A DNA stretch of 64,000 nucleotides from Chitinophaga hostae (GTDB taxonomy: Bacteria > Bacteroidota > Bacteroidia > Chitinophagales > Chitinophagaceae). Below are positions 60,476-64,000 of the stretch, in pieces; the stretch's first letter is position 1; every line of letters begins with the position of its first letter. The notes under the pieces are model-generated. The model saw only the letters and a program-made list of their open reading frames with translations, did no database searches and was not told the origin of the DNA. A program made the position numbers and the translations under genes. The DNA is taken from the NCBI RefSeq assembly GCF_018224885.1, contig NZ_JAGTXB010000003.1:62001-126000 (forward strand). Direction: 5' to 3'.

Positions 60476-61678
60476 ATGAAAAAACTTATTTATTGGATGC
60501 TGGCGCTGCTGGCCGCCAATAGCGTTTCTGCACAGAAATTTGAGGGATTGGCGCCCACACCGCCGATGGGTTGGAATAGCTGGAACACCTTCCAGACAGC
60601 CATCAACGAAAAAATGATCATGGAGATAGCAGACGCCCTGGTATCATCCGGTATGAAAGATGCCGGCTACACCTACCTTGTGCTGGACGATGGCTGGATG
60701 GCCATGGAAAGGGATAGCCTGGGCAACCTCGTTCCCGATCCGAAAAAATTCCCGCACGGACTCAAAGCTGTAGTAGATTATGTGCACGCCAAAGGATTGA
60801 AATTCGGTTTGTATAACTGTGCCGGTACACTTACCTGCGCAAAATATCCCGGCACCCGCGGTTATGAATACCAGGATGCCAGGAACTATGCCGCCTGGAA
60901 TATCGATTACCTGAAGTTCGACTGGTGTAACACAGCCGGTATCAATGCCAAAGAAGCTTACACCACCATGAGCAAAGCACTGCGTACAGCAGGCCGCCCT
61001 ATGATATTCAGCTTGTGTGAATGGGGTGTTAACAAACCCTGGCAGTGGGGCGAGCCGGTAGGCCAGTTATGGCGCACCACGGAAGATATCTACCAGGTAT
61101 TCGACTCCGTACATAACCAGGGCAGCTGGGATGCCCTGAGCGTTATGCGCATTGCCGACCTGCAGGATACCCTGCGTAAATATGCCGGTCCCGATCACTG
61201 GAACGATCCCGACATGCTGGAAGTGGGTAACGGAATGACCTATGCGGAAGACAGAACCCATTTCGCCCTCTGGGCCATGATGGCTGCCCCTTTAATAGCA
61301 GGTAACGATATCCGGAAAATGACCGCGCAAACCAAAGCAATCCTCACCAATAAAAACATCATTGCCATAGACCAGGATCCACTGGGTATACAGGGGTTTA
61401 AATTTACCGACAGGGATAGTTTGCAGGTATGGTTCAAACCACTGCAGCAGGGCGATTGGGCCGTTTGCTTTATTAACCGGAGCAACCATGATACCCCCGT
61501 TAACTTTAACTGGAAACAAACACCGGTGGAAGATAACCTCTACCACTATACGCTAAACAACAACATTGACTACACCTTGTTCGATGTATGGACAGGAAAG
61601 TCCGCGGGCACTACCAAAAAAAATCTCAGCGCCATGCTAAAGTCGCATGATGTGCTGATGTTCAGACTAAAGAAATAA
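60476..61678 (+). CDS. GH27-family alpha-galactosidase
   Basis: The 400-residue secreted enzyme (signal peptide ending SVSAQ) has the GH27 TIM barrel: LAPTPPMGWNSWNTFQTAIN at the start, LVLDDGWMAMERD, nucleophile D149 (YLKFDWCNTAG), CEWGVNKPWQWGEPVGQLWR and the acid/base region WNDPDMLEVGNGM (D244/D246). It removes terminal alpha-galactose (or alpha-GalNAc) from galactomannan, galactosylated oligosaccharides or glycoproteins. A C-terminal antiparallel beta domain follows (about 300-400). It is 15 nt after the PEGA/HExxH lipoprotein gene and 10 nt before the six-hairpin glycosidase gene. Confidence 0.95.
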   Translation: MKKLIYWMLALLAANSVSAQKFEGLAPTPPMGWNSWNTFQTAINEKMIMEIADALVSSGMKDAGYTYLVLDDGWMAMERDSLGNLVPDPKKFPHGLKAVVDYVHAKGLKFGLYNCAGTLTCAKYPGTRGYEYQDARNYAAWNIDYLKFDWCNTAGINAKEAYTTMSKALRTAGRPMIFSLCEWGVNKPWQWGEPVGQLWRTTEDIYQVFDSVHNQGSWDALSVMRIADLQDTLRKYAGPDHWNDPDMLEVGNGMTYAEDRTHFALWAMMAAPLIAGNDIRKMTAQTKAILTNKNIIAIDQDPLGIQGFKFTDRDSLQVWFKPLQQGDWAVCFINRSNHDTPVNFNWKQTPVEDNLYHYTLNNNIDYTLFDVWTGKSAGTTKKNLSAMLKSHDVLMFRLKK

Positions 61679-61688
61679 AAAAATAAGC

Positions 61689-63122
61689 ATGAAGAGAAGC
61701 TTACTGCTGCTGTTGCTAAGCTGTTGTTATACTTTTGCCCGGGCCCAGGCGCCCGCTGTCTTCACATCTTCAGACACCGCCATGCAACGGGCCTATGAAT
61801 GGGCCGGACGCATGGTGCAGCATTACCAGGGAAACCCCACCGACCCGGTGGGTCCCTGGTATGAGGCGGCATTGCCCTCCCGCGCTGCATTCTGTATGCG
61901 TGATGTAGCACATCAAACTATCGGTGCAGCTATATACGGACTGAACAAAGAAAACAGGAATATGATCAGCGCCTTTGCGCGGCACATCTCCGCCGGTAAA
62001 GACTGGTGCTCCTACTGGGAAATCAACAAATACGGCCTACCAGCGCCCGAAGACTACAGGAACGATACCGCATTCTGGTATAACCTCAATGCTAACTTTG
62101 ATCTGCTATCTGCCTGCTGGAAATTATACGGCTGGACAGGCGACTCCTGGTATATCAGCGATCCGGCAATGATTAACTTCTTTGAAAAAACCGTCAATGA
62201 ATATATTCACCAGTGGGTGCTGCAGCCCGACTCCCTGTTGACAAGGCCCATGCATCCCAACGCGCCATCGCCCTTTCATCCGCAGGATAATTTCCATACC
62301 TGCCGCGGACTGCCATCTTACGTGGAAAACATACCCGATCTGAAAGTGGGTATCGATCTTCCCGCAACCATCTACCGGGGATTATTGTCTTATTCCTCCA
62401 TTCTAAAGCTAAAAGGGAATAAGGAAAAAGCAACGCTGTTTAAACAAACAGCAGAACAATACCGGCAGCAGATAGATGCCGTTTGGTGGAATGAGCAGGC
62501 CGCACGCTATTATACCTGGTATAATAACGCCGGTAAATTCGGTATAGGAGAAGGAGAAGTATTCCTGCTATGGTTTGATGCCCTAAAAGATACCGCCAGA
62601 AGCCGTAAAACCATCGCCCACCTGATTGCAACATCCTGGAATGTGGAAACCACTTCCTATTTGCCTGTGATACTGTTTAAACACGGCTACTGGAACAAAG
62701 CCAGGGAGTATCTGTTACAACTCACTGATACCAATACACCAAGACGGGAGTATCCCGAAGTATCTTTTGCTGTACTGGAAGGCATTGTAAGAGGATTGAT
62801 GGGAATAGAGCCGGATGCTGCAGCAAAGCGGATCACGACCTTATATCGCGGTAAAAAAGGCAGCAGCGCTGCATTGAAGGATCTGCATGTATTAAACACG
62901 ATGATCGCTATCAGTCAAACAGGGGAACAAACAGATTTACATAACAAGGGTAACAGCGACTTTCTATGGAGGGCTGCGTTTGCAGGGGATTATCGTATAA
63001 TAACCGTGAATAATACCGTTATGCCTGCGAGGAAGGAGGTGGATAATAATGGAAATATGATATCTTATGTGGAGGTGATGGTGGAGGGAAGTGGTGTGTT
63101 CAGGGCGAGGGCAGGGAAATAG
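61689..63122 (+). CDS. Six-hairpin (alpha/alpha)6 glycosidase-like protein
   Basis: This 477-residue secreted protein (signal peptide ending FARAQ) is built of alpha hairpins like the (alpha/alpha)6 barrel glycosidases (GH78, GH95, GH127 and relatives). Conserved-looking pieces are WYEAALPSRAAFCMRDVAHQ (typical of the unsaturated uronyl/rhamnosidase group), DFLWRAAFAGDYRI near the end and paired helices in between. The exact GH family cannot be named by eye. It is the last gene of the operon and would act on side chains of the same glycan as GH27. It has no visible terminator. Confidence 0.8.
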   Translation: MKRSLLLLLLSCCYTFARAQAPAVFTSSDTAMQRAYEWAGRMVQHYQGNPTDPVGPWYEAALPSRAAFCMRDVAHQTIGAAIYGLNKENRNMISAFARHISAGKDWCSYWEINKYGLPAPEDYRNDTAFWYNLNANFDLLSACWKLYGWTGDSWYISDPAMINFFEKTVNEYIHQWVLQPDSLLTRPMHPNAPSPFHPQDNFHTCRGLPSYVENIPDLKVGIDLPATIYRGLLSYSSILKLKGNKEKATLFKQTAEQYRQQIDAVWWNEQAARYYTWYNNAGKFGIGEGEVFLLWFDALKDTARSRKTIAHLIATSWNVETTSYLPVILFKHGYWNKAREYLLQLTDTNTPRREYPEVSFAVLEGIVRGLMGIEPDAAAKRITTLYRGKKGSSAALKDLHVLNTMIAISQTGEQTDLHNKGNSDFLWRAAFAGDYRIITVNNTVMPARKEVDNNGNMISYVEVMVEGSGVFRARAGK

Positions 63123-63221
63123 ATTTGCAGGAGATATTATGCCGATACGCCCGCTCCAGACATTGTACAGGTCAGCCAATTATATTTCCCCCCCACTCCC
63201 GAAAAAATTCTTCAAAAAAAA

Positions 63222-63252
63222 TTGCGTAGTTAAATAACTACATTTATATTTG
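63222..63252 (+). promoter_or_regulatory. Promoter with palindromic operators before the SRPBCC gene
   Basis: TTG (63222-63224), a 20-nt spacer and TATATTTG (63245-63252) form a full promoter. Between them lies the inverted repeat GTAGTTA-AA-TAACTAC (63226-63241). After the box comes TGTAG-N8-CTACA (63251-63268). Such paired palindromes are typical of ArsR-type repressor sites that control SRPBCC genes. A six-codon frame MTTKRI (63260-63280) follows and may be a leader or the remnant of a lost repressor gene. Confidence 0.7.
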
Positions 63253-63385
63253 TAGCCAAATGACTACAAAAAGAATTTAAGACAGGACCTATTTAAAGTC
63301 ATAACAAACCCAACCAGAAGAACTTCACTACCAGGTTGGGGGCTATTCCACCAATCAGCATCCGTAAAATATAAAACAAACAGCA

Positions 63386-63859
63386 ATGGAAACAAAAATC
63401 GATGCCGGGGAAGATAAACAGGAACTAATTATCACAAGAGCATTTAACTTACCCCTGGATTTGCTTTTTAAAGCACATGCTGAGCCCGAAATTATCGGTC
63501 AATGGATGTCGCACGAACTGGGAACAACACGGGTGAAACAGGAAAACAAAAAATTTGGCAATTGGCAAGCTGAAACCACGGACCCGGAGGGAAACAAACT
63601 TTTTGTTGCTGTTGGCGTGATGCTTGAGTTTATTCCGAACGAAAAAATTACACGAACATTTGAGATCGAAAACGGTCCATTTCCTGTGCAGTTAGAATTT
63701 ATGGAATTCGAAAAACTCACGACGCATACCAGTAAACTTACGATGCAAATGATATTCAAATCAGTGAGTATCAGGGACCAGCTGCTTAAAACGTCATTTG
63801 CAAAAGGTATCAATATGGCTCATAACCGCATAGAAAAATTCTTTAGTAAAAATCAATGA
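63386..63859 (+). CDS. SRPBCC/AHSA1-family protein
   Basis: This 157-residue cytoplasmic protein of the START/Bet v1-like fold begins QELIITRAFNLPLDLLFKAH, followed by FGNWQAETTDPEGNKLFVAV, MLEFIPNEKITRTFEI and LTMQMIFKSVSIRDQLLKTS, with the C-terminal helix. It is the activator-of-Hsp90-ATPase-1-like group that binds hydrophobic ligands. Such genes usually follow an ArsR-type repressor; none precedes this one, but a palindrome-bearing promoter lies 134 nt upstream. A VOC-family gene begins 40 nt downstream, so they are probably one operon. Confidence 0.92.
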   Translation: METKIDAGEDKQELIITRAFNLPLDLLFKAHAEPEIIGQWMSHELGTTRVKQENKKFGNWQAETTDPEGNKLFVAVGVMLEFIPNEKITRTFEIENGPFPVQLEFMEFEKLTTHTSKLTMQMIFKSVSIRDQLLKTSFAKGINMAHNRIEKFFSKNQ

Positions 63860-63899
63860 CTACATTTTTCTACATTCAATAACAACTAAAAAAAACTTT

Positions 63900-64000
63900 A
63901 TGAAAAAGAACATCATTTGCTGGTTTGAGATTTACGTAAAAGATATTCACAGGGCAAGAGCTTTTTATATAGAGGTATTGAATGAAAAAATAAATGAGGT
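63900..64000 (+). CDS. Partial: VOC/glyoxalase-family protein, N-terminus
   Basis: An ATG at 63900 opens a frame to the window edge with MKKNIICWFEIYVKDIHRAR then AFYIEVLNEKI. The pattern WFEIYVxDxxRAxxFY is the first beta-alpha unit of vicinal oxygen chelate (glyoxalase/bleomycin resistance) proteins. Only 33 residues are visible, so metal ligands and subfamily cannot be judged. Such proteins are often co-transcribed with SRPBCC proteins. Confidence 0.8.
   Translation, partial: MKKNIICWFEIYVKDIHRARAFYIEVLNEKINE

Noticed and set aside
32302..63122. Single galactomannan degradation locus spanning GH5, GH38 and GH27
   Set aside because: These genes are 10-30 kb apart on both strands with unrelated genes between; only 52209-63122 forms one unit, and no GH26 or clear mannanase is present.

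Overview
The window looks like a chromosomal stretch of a Bacteroidota bacterium close to Chitinophaga (Chitinophagaceae). The signs are a sigma-ECF/FecR/SusC/SusD carbohydrate-uptake operon, many secreted glycoside hydrolases with short Bacteroidota-type signal peptides or lipoboxes, LytTR two-component pairs, promoters of the TTG-N19..21-TAnnTTTG type, few Shine-Dalgarno sequences and a mid-40s to about 50% GC content. I see no rRNA, tRNA, CRISPR array, insertion sequence or prophage.

Layout. 1-9.5 kb: end of a probable DNA glycosylase gene, a small AhpD-like/NTF2-like operon divergent from two tandem MocR-type regulators, an ArsR regulator with two tandem short-chain dehydrogenases (one without its catalytic Tyr), a lipoprotein and three uncharacterised envelope proteins. 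Two long inverted repeats of one family lie here (287-476 and 7422-7630). 9.6-14.1 kb: class A beta-lactamase, proB-proA, and class I fructose-bisphosphate aldolase abutting proA tail to tail. 14.1-20.4 kb: histidine phosphatase, an OmpR-type two-component system, a UspA-like protein and a bestrophin-like channel, then a heptad-based repeat array and strong terminator, a TPR membrane protein and a TIGR02117-like protein. 20.6-29.8 kb: hybrid histidine kinase overlapping tail to tail with a terpene synthase, a RibD/DHFR-like reductase, a secreted M48 peptidase with an unknown secreted partner, and a class V aminotransferase paired with a DUF4395-like membrane protein. 30.1-37.5 kb: two LytTR systems, a GlsB/YeaQ-type membrane protein, a GH5-ricin lipoprotein, an exostosin-like glycosyltransferase and a small secreted protein. 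37.6-50.3 kb: GH20, AraC regulator, SMP-30 lactonase, a drug-type ABC exporter with an XRE-pentapeptide regulator, GH43, Crp-family regulator, SGNH hydrolase and GH38. 50.8-63.1 kb: YciI-like and LRR/zinc proteins, then a complete polysaccharide utilisation locus (ECF sigma, FecR, SusC, SusD, PEGA/HExxH lipoprotein, GH27, six-hairpin glycosidase). 63.2-64 kb: an SRPBCC gene and the start of a VOC-family gene behind a palindrome-bearing promoter.

How the parts work together. The central theme is sensing and degrading external glycans: FecR/ECF trans-envelope signalling, SusC/D uptake and surface or periplasmic hydrolases (GH5, GH20, GH27, GH38, GH43, six-hairpin). A second theme is small regulator-target modules: ArsR with SDRs sharing a GAAAT/ATTTC operator, a LytTR pair with a three-copy direct repeat upstream, and an XRE-pentapeptide protein with an ABC exporter. 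The least-explained items are the PEGA/HExxH lipoprotein in the utilisation locus, the XRE-pentapeptide exporter module, the M48 peptidase and its partner, and the long palindromic intergenic repeats. All functions were assigned by reading motifs by eye; no database search was possible.
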